The notes: generated by a model from the letters alone, not told the origin. A DNA stretch of 60,854 nucleotides from DYJE01 sp964637565 (GCA_964637565.1 CAZWTY010000013.1:1-60854); one strand, 5' to 3'. Shown: positions 44,948 to 54,355, counted from the stretch's first letter. Numbers and translations are program-made.

Positions 44948-45220
44948 TCAAAAAATGGTGTGGGGCGGCTCGTTTCTGGCCAGGAGCTCAAGATCCCTGG
45001 GATTGCACAGCTTCCCAGGCAGATCGGCCACCCTGCCGCAACCCACGCAGACGAAATTCGCCTGGATCTGCTCGGGGCTGCACAGGTTTTCAGGTTTTTT
45101 GCTGTGGAACCCGCAGCTTTGGCACACATGCACATCCCCCATCAGCACAGGGGCGCAGAGTCCTTCGGGCTCTTTTTTCACGTCTCCGCAACCTTTGCAT
45201 ACATAGATATTTTCGGGCAT
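44948..45220 (-). CDS. Small protein with three Cys-pair (zinc-ribbon-like) repeats
   Basis: 90 aa. Three repeats of about 26 aa each have C-x-x-C-G followed by L-C about 10-12 residues on (CKGCGDV...GLC, CQSCGFH...NLC, CVGCGRV...KLC), then P. Nine Cys in all, apparently three per repeat; with three ligands each, metal sites might be shared or use another side chain. It is likely a cytoplasmic zinc or redox protein; no named family is recognised. ATG 45220 follows GGGAGG by 5 bases; the frame opens 90 bases earlier without support. Confidence 0.7.
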   Translation of the reverse strand: MPENIYVCKGCGDVKKEPEGLCAPVLMGDVHVCQSCGFHSKKPENLCSPEQIQANFVCVGCGRVADLPGKLCNPRDLELLARNEPPHTIF

Positions 45221-45446
45221 AGGAACCTCCCATGGTTTCGTTCGGTCAAAGGGCCCTGTTTCATGTGACCGGGCCCATTTAACCCCTTTCCATTTCATAT
45301 TCCATGCCACAATTTCCAGCCTTTGTTTTCAGGGCTTTCCGGCTTAGTGGGCTGTCTCACGTTGCGATGAAACACCCGGCTGTGTCTCAAATAGATACAA
45401 CTTTTCGGGACAACCTCGGATGCTTCCACTTCCAGCCTTGACCCCC

Positions 45447-45476
45447 TTGACAAACCACAAAAAAAATCATTACAAA
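45447..45476 (+). promoter_or_regulatory. Sigma-70-like promoter for the DUF2059-like lipoprotein
   Basis: TTGACA, 18-base spacer, TACAAA, about 70 bases before the start. The rest of 45221-45446 shows no gene. Confidence 0.5.
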
Positions 45477-45547
45477 TGGAACATTTCAAAAAGTCAGGCC
45501 GGAGACCCGGCTTGTTTCATAAATCATTCCAACAGAAAGCGACGTCC

Positions 45548-46489
45548 ATGAAACACATCCTGCTGATCTTCTGCTGCCTTGCCGTTCTGGCCTGCCGCCA
45601 CGTGCCGCCCGCGCCTGTGTCTGTGAATGGCCCGTCGGACATGTCCGCCGCCTCGGTCCATGAGCTGACCCGGCAGCTTATGGAAAAATGCGGTGTCAAC
45701 GAACAGATCGAAAACGTGCCTGAAAAAACCATGGCCGAGGTCCGGGAGTGTTTCCGGCGAAACGAATCCATTCTGGGGCCCATGTCCGACGGGGTGGTGG
45801 ACGAGATCGGAACGATCATCGCCCGGACCTTCAACCCCGTGACCATCCGGGCCATTCTGGCCGGTCACATCGAGGAACGGCTCAGTGTCGAGGACATGCG
45901 GGCCGTTCTCCGCTGGCTCGATTCACCCCTGGGCCTGAAACTGACGGCCATTGAAAAAGCGGGGTCCACCCCGGAAGCTTACCAGAAGATGGTCGACGCT
46001 GTTCCCACTCTCCGCCAGACCCCGGATTACGAGGAACGGCTGGGCATCGTCCAGGATATCGACCGGAGTGTTCGGGCCACAGAGCTGATCGTGGACCGGA
46101 TGATCAACATGCAGGTGATCACCCTCACCGCCATGGGCTCGGCGTTTCCGTCCATGAACATGCCCTCGGAGTCGGCCATGCGGGAGAGCTTCGAAAAGAA
46201 CCGCCAGGCCCTCACCGACACCATCGCCCGTGAAATGGCCCTGAGCATCTTTTTCACCTACCGGGATGTGTCCAGGGAAGAACTCAAGGAATACCTGCGC
46301 TTCATGAACACGGATATCGGAAAACGTTACCATGAGGTGATCCAGGAAGGGTCCAACGCGGCGTACACTTACTGCGGCAAAAAATTCAGTGCAGCCGTGG
46401 TGCAGAGAATCAAAACCCGGGAGGAAAAGGAGCGGGAAGAGGAACAACGGGTCAAGGAGCCATCTCCCGTCTACCCCCAGACCCGCTGA
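45548..46489 (+). CDS. DUF2059-like lipoprotein with two related halves
   Basis: 313 aa. Signal peptide with lipobox VLAC within residues 1-17, so it is probably membrane-anchored. Two helical segments carry the DUF2059-like signature: EDMRAVLRWLDSPLGLKL (about 118-135) and REELKEYLRFMNTDIGKRY (about 238-256), suggesting an internal duplication. The end is highly charged (EEKEREEEQ). Function unknown. The start at ATG 45548 is set by the lipoprotein signal; its ribosome site is weak. It lies 31 bases before the flavoprotein gene, possibly in the same operon. Confidence 0.7.
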   Translation: MKHILLIFCCLAVLACRHVPPAPVSVNGPSDMSAASVHELTRQLMEKCGVNEQIENVPEKTMAEVRECFRRNESILGPMSDGVVDEIGTIIARTFNPVTIRAILAGHIEERLSVEDMRAVLRWLDSPLGLKLTAIEKAGSTPEAYQKMVDAVPTLRQTPDYEERLGIVQDIDRSVRATELIVDRMINMQVITLTAMGSAFPSMNMPSESAMRESFEKNRQALTDTIAREMALSIFFTYRDVSREELKEYLRFMNTDIGKRYHEVIQEGSNAAYTYCGKKFSAAVVQRIKTREEKEREEEQRVKEPSPVYPQTR

Positions 46490-46520
46490 CCTTTTTTTCC
46501 ACAGATTGCCGGACAGGCCT

Positions 46521-47945
46521 GTGAACACTACGTCTATAACATCCTGTGATGTGCTGGTGGCCGGCTCAGGCCTTGCCGGTCTGGCTGCCGGTGTTTCGGC
46601 CCTTGAGCGTTGTCCGGGCCTTGACGTGTGTGTGGCCTGCCAGCGGCCCGGCCCTTCGGGGTCTTCGTTTACCAACCGGAACGACAGCCTGGGCATGGTG
46701 GTCTGCCGGGACGGCGCTGAACGGGACGCCTTTGTGAACGCCGCCCTTTCTCTGGCAGGTCCCGGAACCCTTCGTGAACCTCTGGTCCGGATCATGGCCC
46801 GTGCGAGCGAAACCTGTTTCCTGAACCTTGCCGAAACCGGTTTCCGCTTCAGGACTGATGGCTCTGAAAACCTTCTCCGGGTTCCCTGCTGCTTTCTCCG
46901 GGAACCGCCCCTGGCTTTTGTCTTTGACCATCTGATGTCGGCCTTCGACGCCATGAAACGCCGGTTTCTTTCAGCCGGAGGAACCCTGGTCAGCGGAATC
47001 TGCCTCAAGGACCTGGTCCGGGACAACCAGGGAAACATCCAGGGAGCCCTGTTCGAGGAATCCGAAACAGGACGTCACCTCGCCGTTCGATCAAAAGCCA
47101 CGGTCCTGGCCACAGGAGGGGCGGCCGGACTGTTTCACCGCCATCTCAGCGCCGGAGAAAATCTGGGGTTCGCCACAGCCCTGATGGCAGGCTGCGGGGT
47201 CCCTCTGGTCAACATGCCCTTTGTCCAGTTCTTCTGGGTTGACACGAAAACCCTGGAGCACTGGCCCTGCTGGGATCTGGCACGGCCGGGCGTGCGGGTG
47301 GGCCCCTCGGACATCCAGCCTCCCCCTGACATCACGGCCCTGTGCGGGGAGCGGAGCCGCCACGTTCCCATGGCCCATGGCCTTGAGGATTCGGCACTGG
47401 ACCGTTTTCTCCTGTCTGTTCGGAATCCGGACGGGACCGTTAGCATCTCGACCCCGGAAAAAGGACGTTTCACCGTGGCAGCTTTCGCCCACGCCATGAA
47501 CGGGGGCGCGGCCATCGATGAGGACGGAAGAACGTCTCTGGAAGGTCTTTTCGCCTGCGGGGAATGCGCCGGAGGCATGCACGGGGCCAACCGCGTGGGC
47601 GGGGCCATGGTCCTCGCCACCCAGGTGTTCGGCTCGAGGGCCGGAGTGGCGGCGGCGGAATTTGCGGCACAACGGCCCCGAAGTCCCGGGAGGGGATTTT
47701 CTGAAACGGCGCAAAACCGTCTGGCCGGGTTTCAGCGAGACGACAGGGAGTGGAGCGCCGGTCTTTCCACCGTCCGGAAGGTTCTGGACACGATAGCCGG
47801 CCCCTGGCCCTCACCGGTTCTGGCAGAGGCGGACCGGAAGCTGGCCCGATTCCGTGAAACGGCCAGGGACTGGCGGCTGAAACTCGCCCTTGAAACAGCC
47901 AGGACAATCACCGGGTCCTTCATCAAGCCTGTATTGACCGTTTGA
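46521..47945 (+). CDS. FAD-dependent dehydrogenase, fumarate reductase/SdhA-type flavoprotein
   Basis: About 474 aa. The N-terminal FAD dinucleotide fold is DVLVAGSGLAGLAAG. The C-terminal FAD motif is GLFACGECAGGMHGANRVGG, then VFGSRAG, as in succinate dehydrogenase/fumarate reductase and aspartate oxidase flavoproteins. The middle capping domain is short and divergent, so the substrate is open. There is no twin-Arg or heme motif. GTG 46521 is the preferred start because ATG 46389 would overlap the lipoprotein gene by 101 bases; this choice is moderate. No iron-sulfur partner gene is next to it. Confidence 0.82.
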   Translation: MNTTSITSCDVLVAGSGLAGLAAGVSALERCPGLDVCVACQRPGPSGSSFTNRNDSLGMVVCRDGAERDAFVNAALSLAGPGTLREPLVRIMARASETCFLNLAETGFRFRTDGSENLLRVPCCFLREPPLAFVFDHLMSAFDAMKRRFLSAGGTLVSGICLKDLVRDNQGNIQGALFEESETGRHLAVRSKATVLATGGAAGLFHRHLSAGENLGFATALMAGCGVPLVNMPFVQFFWVDTKTLEHWPCWDLARPGVRVGPSDIQPPPDITALCGERSRHVPMAHGLEDSALDRFLLSVRNPDGTVSISTPEKGRFTVAAFAHAMNGGAAIDEDGRTSLEGLFACGECAGGMHGANRVGGAMVLATQVFGSRAGVAAAEFAAQRPRSPGRGFSETAQNRLAGFQRDDREWSAGLSTVRKVLDTIAGPWPSPVLAEADRKLARFRETARDWRLKLALETARTITGSFIKPVLTV

Positions 47946-47949
47946 ATCG

Positions 47950-48010
47950 CTATCGCTATCGGGATCGCTATCGCAATCGAAGTTGCGGATATCGAATCCG
48001 ATCCCGATAG
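47950..48010. repeat. TATCG/CGATA hairpin repeat
   Basis: Runs of GCTATCG units (47950-47975) face CGATCCCGATAGCG (47998-48013), so the RNA can fold with a loop of about 20 bases. Same unit type as inside the two MITE-like elements and near 60,040. It lies between the flavoprotein stop and the helicase start, without the CAGGGC ends. Confidence 0.7.
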
Positions 48011-48095
48011 CGTTGATCATGGCGGTTCCCGCTTTATCAGTTGCTTTTCCTTCCGTTGAACGGTAGATTTGGGCTTCACAACGAAAGGAAAAACG

Positions 48096-49331
48096 ATGAA
48101 GTTCGACAGATACCCGATACCCGATGAAATCAAGAAAAACCTGGAGCTTCTGGGTTTCAGGAAACCCACAGACATTCAGTACAAGGCCATTCCATCGATC
48201 CTCAACGGGGAAGACGTGCTGGCCGTGGCCCAGACCGGGACCGGCAAAACAGCGGCCTTCGCCATTCCCGTCATCGCAAAAATCCATGGCCAGAAAACAA
48301 GCAAACGCACTCTGGGCATCAAGTGTCTTGTCATGGCACCGACCCGGGAGCTGGCCATGCAGATCGGCGACGTGTTCAACCGGATCGAACGGCACACCCG
48401 GGTCAAGACCTTCGCCCTGGTGGGCGGGGTGGAACAGGACGCCCAGATCCAGAAACTCCAGGACGGCATCGACGTGCTCGTGGCCACTCCGGGCCGGATG
48501 TTCGACCTGATCAGCCAGGGCTTCATCCGTATCGACCGGATCGAGACCCTGGTTCTCGATGAGGCGGACCGCATGCTGGACATGGGGTTCATCGACGACA
48601 TAAGGAGTGTTAAAAAGAAAATCACACGCCAGCACCAGACCCTGTTTTTTTCCGCCACCATCGACAAGGACATCAAGAAACTGGCCTTTTCCCAGGTCAA
48701 GACATCGGCCATCCGGATCCAGATCTCTCCGGAAGACCGGGTGAGCCGGAACGTGTCCCACGCGGTGATGGTGGTGGCCATGGACGACAAACGGTTTTTT
48801 CTTGAACGTTATATCCAGGACCATCCCGAAAGCAAGATCATGGTGTTCGTCAGGACCAAGGTCCGGGCCGAACGTGTGGTGAAAGCCATGGAACGGGTGG
48901 GCATCGAGACCGTGTCCATCCACGGGGACAAGGACCAGAAAGACCGGTCCCTGGGCATGAGCGCCTTTCGCCATGGCCAGTGCCGCATTCTGGTGGCAAC
49001 CGACGTGAGCGCCAGGGGCATCGACATTCCCGATGTCAACGCGGTGATCAACTACGACCTGCCCACGGACCCTGAAAACTACGTTCACCGGGTGGGCCGG
49101 ACAGGGCGCGGAACGCGCAAAGGCGTGGCCCTGTCCTTTTGCAGTCCGGAAGAAGCCGGCAGCCTTGAAGCGATAGAAAAATTCCTGGGAAAACCCGTGG
49201 ACCGGATCGAGGTGACAAAAAACGAGTACAGTGAAACCATCGCCTACCAGGGCAAGGGGGACGATGTGATGGCCCTGATCGATGCCCATGAGGACCTGAT
49301 GGCGAAACGGAAAAAGAAGAAAAAGTCCTGA
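48096..49331 (+). CDS. DEAD-box RNA helicase, RhlE-like
   Basis: 411 aa, core only plus a short Lys-rich tail (KRKKKKKS). Motifs: FRKPTDIQ (Q), AQTGTGKT, PTRELAM, TPGRMFD, DEAD, SAT, ARGIDIP and HRVGRTGRG. No DbpA domain, unlike the helicase at 24.5-26.3 kb. Likely roles are ribosome assembly or RNA turnover. ATG 48096 follows GAAAGGA by 6 bases; the frame opens slightly earlier. Confidence 0.95.
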   Translation: MKFDRYPIPDEIKKNLELLGFRKPTDIQYKAIPSILNGEDVLAVAQTGTGKTAAFAIPVIAKIHGQKTSKRTLGIKCLVMAPTRELAMQIGDVFNRIERHTRVKTFALVGGVEQDAQIQKLQDGIDVLVATPGRMFDLISQGFIRIDRIETLVLDEADRMLDMGFIDDIRSVKKKITRQHQTLFFSATIDKDIKKLAFSQVKTSAIRIQISPEDRVSRNVSHAVMVVAMDDKRFFLERYIQDHPESKIMVFVRTKVRAERVVKAMERVGIETVSIHGDKDQKDRSLGMSAFRHGQCRILVATDVSARGIDIPDVNAVINYDLPTDPENYVHRVGRTGRGTRKGVALSFCSPEEAGSLEAIEKFLGKPVDRIEVTKNEYSETIAYQGKGDDVMALIDAHEDLMAKRKKKKKS

Positions 49332-49540
49332 AACCTTTATTATGAACGAGCCGGGGCATTGATGCTGGAAAAGATCCTTGCCCCGGAAGGTGAAAACGGC
49401 GTATATTCTGGCGATTGCCGATTTAACGTGAACAAGTCAACATAATCTGAAGCCCGGCCGGGACAAGCTCCTGGGTTCTTTTTAGCAGGATAGGCTTGCT
49501 GGCCGATGCGTCATTTATCCATCAAATCAATGGGGGTTCC

Positions 49541-50158
49541 ATGAAAAAACTGACCGCTGCCGTTCTTTTCGTCTGTTTCATCGCTGTTCAGGCCTGGGCC
49601 GAAGATCCCGCCCAGGAAGCCATTTCCAGCCTTTCCACAGCTCAGTCCCTGATCAAGCAGGGGAACACGGCCAAGGCCATCGAAGAAATCAACTTCGCCC
49701 TGTCCAAATTAAACGAAGTCACGGCCAGCGGCATGCTGAAGTTCATCCCGGACGCGCCCAAGGGTTTCACCCTGGACAGCAAAACCTCCCAGGGCATGGG
49801 TGACGGTGCCATGATGGTGGGCAACGCCGGTGCCGAAGGGAATTACAGCGGTGAGAACGAATCCAGTGTGAAGATCACCATCGCCACAGGCGGCATCACC
49901 GGTAAGCTGGGCAGTCTGGCCAGCTTCGGGGCCATGTTCGGCGGAGGCGCGGCCATGGGCAGCGGCAGCAAGTCGGTCCGGATCAAAGGTTTCACCGGAA
50001 CCCTTCAGTTCGACACCGAAGGAAAAAGCGGCACCCTGACCCTCCAGGTGGGACCGAAAACATCGGTGACCATCGAGGGAAGCAACGTGGATTCGGAAAA
50101 CGTCCTGAAAACCTTTGCCGAGCTGATGGACCTGAACGGCCTGTCCACGGCCCTGTAA
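49541..50158 (+). CDS. Exported protein of unknown function, Gly/Met-rich middle
   Basis: 205 aa. Signal peptide 1-20 (ending QAWA). A helical stretch (about 24-60) resembles a single TPR-like hairpin (AISSLSTAQSLIKQGNTAKAI). It is followed by a strand-rich domain with repeated TGxxGS/GGGAAMGSGS loops and ending NVDSENVLKTFAELMDLNGL. No family recognised. ATG 49541 sits after GGGGG. The CbiX gene starts 16 bases after its stop. Confidence 0.75.
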   Translation: MKKLTAAVLFVCFIAVQAWAEDPAQEAISSLSTAQSLIKQGNTAKAIEEINFALSKLNEVTASGMLKFIPDAPKGFTLDSKTSQGMGDGAMMVGNAGAEGNYSGENESSVKITIATGGITGKLGSLASFGAMFGGGAAMGSGSKSVRIKGFTGTLQFDTEGKSGTLTLQVGPKTSVTIEGSNVDSENVLKTFAELMDLNGLSTAL

Positions 50159-50174
50159 TAAATGAGGAAAAAAG

Positions 50175-50552
50175 ATGAAAGCCCTGCTGATCCTCGCCCA
50201 TGGAAGCCGGAAAAAAGAATCGAACGATGAAGTAATGTCCCTGGCCCAGGAGCTGGACAGCTCGGGCCGGAGCGGATACGACCGGGTGCTGTGCGCCTTC
50301 AACCAGTTCAGCGACCCGTCGGCGGAAAGCCAGATCGAAGCCCTGGCCGCCATGGGCGCGAGCCGTGTCACGGTGCTGCCCTATTTTATCGCCGGGGGCA
50401 GTCATGTGGTCTCGGACATTCCCGAGCTGGTCCGCGAGGCCTCGAAAAAATATCCGTCCATTGCCTTCCACATCACGGCCCACTTCGGGGCGTTTAAAGG
50501 GGTGAGAGACCTGATTGTCCAGGAGCTTTCGATGGTTGACAGGGACGTTTGA
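50175..50552 (+). CDS. cbiX: Small CbiX-type sirohydrochlorin chelatase
   Basis: 125 aa, the length of single-domain CbiX (CbiX-S), which works as a dimer to insert Co or Fe into sirohydrochlorin or related tetrapyrroles. The metal-site His pair fits: His9 in ILAHGSR and His77 in PYFIAGGSHV, with DIPELV after it. TGAGGA precedes the ATG. It could serve cobalamin, siroheme (for sulfite reductase) or F430-like routes; no pathway neighbour is present to decide. It ends 7 bases from the convergent PilZ gene. Confidence 0.88.
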   Translation: MKALLILAHGSRKKESNDEVMSLAQELDSSGRSGYDRVLCAFNQFSDPSAESQIEALAAMGASRVTVLPYFIAGGSHVVSDIPELVREASKKYPSIAFHITAHFGAFKGVRDLIVQELSMVDRDV

Positions 50553-50559
50553 AAAAGCG

Positions 50560-50949
50560 TCAGGATTTGACCGCTTCTTTTTTGATCCTGTGTCTGGTCT
50601 GCTGGTAGGTTTTGACAAAGGCCACGATGGCGTCGACCTGCCGGTCCATGGGGCCCTTGAACTCGATGCCTGACAGATAATGGCCTGTTCCGTCTTCCGT
50701 GGAATACACAAGGCGCCCTTCGACTTTCACGTCGTTGCCGTTCAAGTCGATGGTCATCAGAAGGACGTAGACGCCCTGAAGTGGGCTGGTGGTTTTCAAC
50801 AGGATTCCGTTGAGGCTGAGGTTGATGGTTCGCCCCTTGCCCTGGCCCAAGGGTTTGCCGTCTTGATCGAACAGCGTGTAATCCACCAGGTTGGCTGTTT
50901 TGATTCGGGGATTTTTTCTGTTGTCTTTGCTTTTTTCTACTGTCTGCAT
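50560..50949 (-). CDS. PilZ-domain protein, likely c-di-GMP binding
   Basis: 129 aa with one PilZ domain: RKNPR (residues 11-15; RxxxR motif) and NLSLNG (D/NxSxxG motif), both c-di-GMP contacts, then strands to GIEFKG. It would act as a small receptor linking the second messenger to motility or matrix. The start at ATG 50949 is inferred because the frame upstream (to 51048) lacks a PilZ counterpart. A weak AGGA lies 11 bases upstream. Divergent from the MoxR gene. Confidence 0.85.
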   Translation of the reverse strand: MQTVEKSKDNRKNPRIKTANLVDYTLFDQDGKPLGQGKGRTINLSLNGILLKTTSPLQGVYVLLMTIDLNGNDVKVEGRLVYSTEDGTGHYLSGIEFKGPMDRQVDAIVAFVKTYQQTRHRIKKEAVKS

Positions 50950-51234
50950 GTAAAGTTTGTCCTGGCTTTCCTGTTTGGTCAGCACACCGCTGAAAATAAT
51001 TTTCCCGTGGCACCCAACATCTCGTTTTTGCGAGACTTTCATCAACAACCCAAGACGGCCCCTGTTTTTTTTCCGTCTTACAGGGAAGTCATCCTACCAC
51101 TTTATTTGACAGGTCTCAAGAGAGAAATCCGTCCATCCACACAAGGGATTTTGCTTGCCCATCGTTACCATTCCTGATAATTTTATGTGTTTTAAAATTA
51201 ACGGCGTATCACATCAAAACTCGAGAAGGCGATT

Positions 51235-52146
51235 ATGGATTTTCAAAGCGTTCAGGATGTTCAGGAAAGACTGGAAGAGGTGAAGTACATCGCTTCCAAG
51301 GAGATATCCACCGTGGTTTATCTTGCCCAGGCCACGAAAAAACCGATTCTGGTGGAGGGACCTGCCGGTGTGGGAAAAACCGAGCTGGCGAAAAGCGTGG
51401 CCAAATGCCTTGGCCGGGACCTGATCCGCATGCAATGCTACGAGGGCCTGGATGAAAGCAAGGCTCTCTACGAGTGGGAATACGCCAAACAGCTTCTCTA
51501 CACCCAGATGGTCAAGGAAAAAATTCACGACGTGGTGTCCCAGAGTGCCACTCTCAAGGAGGCGGTTGACCAAATCGCCGAACACGAGGACGCCTTTTTT
51601 TCCGAACGGTTCATCCAAACCCGGCCCCTTCTCACGGCCATCCGTTCCGAAAAACCCGTGGTGCTCCTCATCGACGAGGTGGACAAGTCTGATCCCGAAT
51701 TCGAGGCCTTTCTCCTGGAGCTTCTCAGCGATTTCCAGGTATCCATTCCGGAACTTGGAACCATCAAGGCCGTGACCCATCCCTTCGTGGTCCTGACCTC
51801 CAACAACTACCGGGACATGAGCGACGCCCTGAAACGCCGCTGCATCCACCTTTACATCGACTACCCGTCCATCGACGCCGAGGTGGACATCGTGAAACTG
51901 AAACTCCCCGGCATGGACGAAAAGCTGCTGCGCAAGATGGTCAAGATGGTGGCCCGCATCCGGGACCTGGATGTGAAAAAACGTCCCTGCATCTCCGAAA
52001 CCCTGGACTGGGCCAAATCCCTTGTGATCCTCCAGATCGAGGACCTTTCCCCGGAAATCGTGTCGGAAACCCTGAACACCATCTGCAAGCACAAGTCCGA
52101 TTACGACGTGGTGAGAAAAAACATCCTCAAGGTGGTGAAAGACTAG
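51235..52146 (+). CDS. MoxR-type AAA+ ATPase
   Basis: 303 aa. Walker A GPAGVGKT (about 42-49), Walker B LLIDEVDK, sensor TSNNYRD, and an Arg-finger region ALKRRC. MoxR ATPases act as chaperones that mature or activate an enzyme or complex with a VWA partner, which is encoded immediately downstream (1-base gap). The client is not obvious here: the next genes are lipid genes on the other strand. GAGAAGG precedes ATG 51235. Confidence 0.94.
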   Translation: MDFQSVQDVQERLEEVKYIASKEISTVVYLAQATKKPILVEGPAGVGKTELAKSVAKCLGRDLIRMQCYEGLDESKALYEWEYAKQLLYTQMVKEKIHDVVSQSATLKEAVDQIAEHEDAFFSERFIQTRPLLTAIRSEKPVVLLIDEVDKSDPEFEAFLLELLSDFQVSIPELGTIKAVTHPFVVLTSNNYRDMSDALKRRCIHLYIDYPSIDAEVDIVKLKLPGMDEKLLRKMVKMVARIRDLDVKKRPCISETLDWAKSLVILQIEDLSPEIVSETLNTICKHKSDYDVVRKNILKVVKD

Positions 52147-52147
52147 C

Positions 52148-53542
52148 ATGGTCAACCTGACACTGAGATTCGTGGCCTGCTGCCGGGCCGCCGACCTGAG
52201 AATCTCCACGGCCGAGGTCCTGGATTGCGTCAGCCAGTTGGACCTGATCCGGCCCATCGAGGAAGAGGAGTTCCGTCTGGTGCTCAGGACCAACTTCGCC
52301 AAAAGCCGGAGGGAGCAGAGCCGTTTCGACCAGATGTACCACCTGTTCTTCCACGAGATGCAGAGCGACCTGTCCCGTGTGTCCCACGATCCGGAATCGG
52401 AACTGGAAAAACAGTTCATCGAGGACGTGATCCAGATGCTCCGGGCCGAGGAATCGGACGATGTTCTGGGAAAATCCCTCACCGATTTCATGGAAGGAAA
52501 CCCCATGGGTTTCGTGGAAGAGGTGCACCGGATCCACACCCAGGAGGAACTGGCCGCCAAAGCCCTCCGCTCCAACATGACCCAGCTGGCCAGCCGTCTC
52601 CAGGTCATGCTGAAGATCAACAAGATGAAAAACAAGGTCCTGTCTTTTCAGGGCGGCAACCATGCCGTGGTTGACAGCGACCGTGTGAAACGAACAGCCG
52701 ACGCCCTTACCGAAAAGCTGGACAACGCCCTGGCCCTCCTGAACAACGAACCCCAGCCCGACAACTACGGCCTCAAGGAAGTCAAAAACTACGACAAAAG
52801 GTACAGCCAGGTCGGGGAAATCCCCTTTGCCTCCCTGAGTCAGGAGGAAATCGAGGAAGTCCGGGACGTGATCTGGAAACTGGTGAAAAAGCTCGAGGAA
52901 ATCGCGACCTTACGTTTTTCCGTCAGCAACCGGGGTGTGATCGACATCAAGAAGACCCTGAGGCGGTCGGGCAAGTACCTGGGCGTGCCCATGGAAATCA
53001 TCTTCAAGGACAGGCCCCTTCGCAAAGGTAAAATCGTGGCCCTCTGCGACGTGTCCGGTTCGGTGTGGTCCACGGCCCGGTTCATGCTGAACATCCTCTA
53101 CTCGCTCCAGGAATGTTTCAGCAAGATCAAGAGCTATATCTTCGTGTCGGACCTGGCCGATGTCACCGATGTTTTCAGGGACCACGAGGTGAACGAGGCC
53201 ATCGAGAAGATCATGAACGAGGCGCCGGTGAACTACTACGAGCCCACGGATTACGGCATGGCCTTCCAGCATTTCAAGAACAGGCACATGCAGGAGCTGG
53301 ACAAGAAAACCACGCTTCTCATCATCGGAGACGCCCGGTCCAACCACATGAACCCCCAGGACCTGATCTTGAAATCCATGCGCGAGCGCTGCAAGAGGGT
53401 GATCTGGCTGAACCCCGAACAGGAAAAATTCTGGGACACCGGCGACAGTGAAATGAGGGCCTACAAAGCCCACTGCCACGAGGTTCGTCCCTGCGGAAAC
53501 CTCAACCAGCTCATCGAGTTCATCGAGGAGCTGATCATCTAA
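52148..53542 (+). CDS. VWA domain protein, CoxE/MoxR-partner type
   Basis: 464 aa. The N-terminal part (about 1-285) is helical and charged. The C-terminal VWA domain has a MIDAS of the form DVSGSVW (about residue 303) with later Thr/Asp (PTDYGMAF; GDARSN). It is the usual second half of MoxR-VWA chaperone pairs. It follows the MoxR gene by a single base and ends 6 bases from convergent plsC, leaving no room for a terminator. Confidence 0.92.
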   Translation: MVNLTLRFVACCRAADLRISTAEVLDCVSQLDLIRPIEEEEFRLVLRTNFAKSRREQSRFDQMYHLFFHEMQSDLSRVSHDPESELEKQFIEDVIQMLRAEESDDVLGKSLTDFMEGNPMGFVEEVHRIHTQEELAAKALRSNMTQLASRLQVMLKINKMKNKVLSFQGGNHAVVDSDRVKRTADALTEKLDNALALLNNEPQPDNYGLKEVKNYDKRYSQVGEIPFASLSQEEIEEVRDVIWKLVKKLEEIATLRFSVSNRGVIDIKKTLRRSGKYLGVPMEIIFKDRPLRKGKIVALCDVSGSVWSTARFMLNILYSLQECFSKIKSYIFVSDLADVTDVFRDHEVNEAIEKIMNEAPVNYYEPTDYGMAFQHFKNRHMQELDKKTTLLIIGDARSNHMNPQDLILKSMRERCKRVIWLNPEQEKFWDTGDSEMRAYKAHCHEVRPCGNLNQLIEFIEELII

Positions 53543-53548
53543 GGCTTT

Positions 53549-54289
53549 TCACCGACGGCCGGCCCGATGTTCGTCGATATGGGCGGCCAGGGTGTCCCTG
53601 ACCAGGACCGCCGTTTCCTCCACACTCAGATCCTTGAACCGTTCATAGGGAATTTCGGGTAGCACCGCGATTCGCAGGTGATGCCTGCCGTGAAAATCCA
53701 CACTGTTTTTCGGAAGGGCGTGCCTCGTGCCGTTGATCGCCACGGGAAGAATCGGGGTTTTCATTTTATGGGCCAGGATAAAGGCCCCGGGTTTGAAGGG
53801 CCGCATCCATCCTGTTTCAGACCGCGTACCCTCGGGACAGAAGTACACCGAACTGCCTTCTCTCAGATGGGCCTCGCACTGGGCCATCATGGTCCGGGCG
53901 CTGTCGCTGTCCCCCCTGTAAAGTTTCACGTAGCGGTTGAGGGCCATGTTCCAGCCGATAAACGGAAGCCGGAACACCTCGGCCTTGGAAACCCACTTGA
54001 ACGGGAAAAAAAGACGGAAGGCCATCAGGATGTCCAGCTGGGACTGGTGGTTGGACACCACCACATAGGTGCCGGAGAGCCTGATGTTCCTTTGTCCCTC
54101 TACGGAAATGGACCAGGCGGGCATGGACCACAGGTAGATGGAGGCCCAGAACGACGAGAAATAGTGAAGAACCACAAGCCGGCGGTCGAACAGACAGGTG
54201 GTGAGAAAAACGATCAGGGCCACCACGAACATGCCCATGGATGTCACCGCGATGTAGGCGAGAAAACCGGCCGATATGATTTTGTTCAT
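53549..54289 (-). CDS. plsC: 1-acyl-sn-glycerol-3-phosphate acyltransferase (PlsC family)
   Basis: 246 aa inner-membrane enzyme converting lysophosphatidate to phosphatidate. Two N-terminal hydrophobic segments lead to block I NHQSQLD (the catalytic His/Asp pair) and block III PEGTRS, then ILPVAING. ATG 54289 is chosen for GGGAGG upstream. It lies 66 bases after fadD on the same strand, linking fatty acid activation with phospholipid synthesis. Confidence 0.92.
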   Translation of the reverse strand: MNKIISAGFLAYIAVTSMGMFVVALIVFLTTCLFDRRLVVLHYFSSFWASIYLWSMPAWSISVEGQRNIRLSGTYVVVSNHQSQLDILMAFRLFFPFKWVSKAEVFRLPFIGWNMALNRYVKLYRGDSDSARTMMAQCEAHLREGSSVYFCPEGTRSETGWMRPFKPGAFILAHKMKTPILPVAINGTRHALPKNSVDFHGRHHLRIAVLPEIPYERFKDLSVEETAVLVRDTLAAHIDEHRAGRR

Positions 54290-54355
54290 CCTTATAAACC
54301 TCCCATGCCTTGAAGTATGAACGCCCCTGTGGTTTGACACAGAATGGACGATCTT

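Noticed and set aside
49332..49540. Possible riboswitch in the gap before the exported protein gene
   Set aside because: A CCCGGCCGGG hairpin and a T-run occur but no conserved riboswitch core could be matched.
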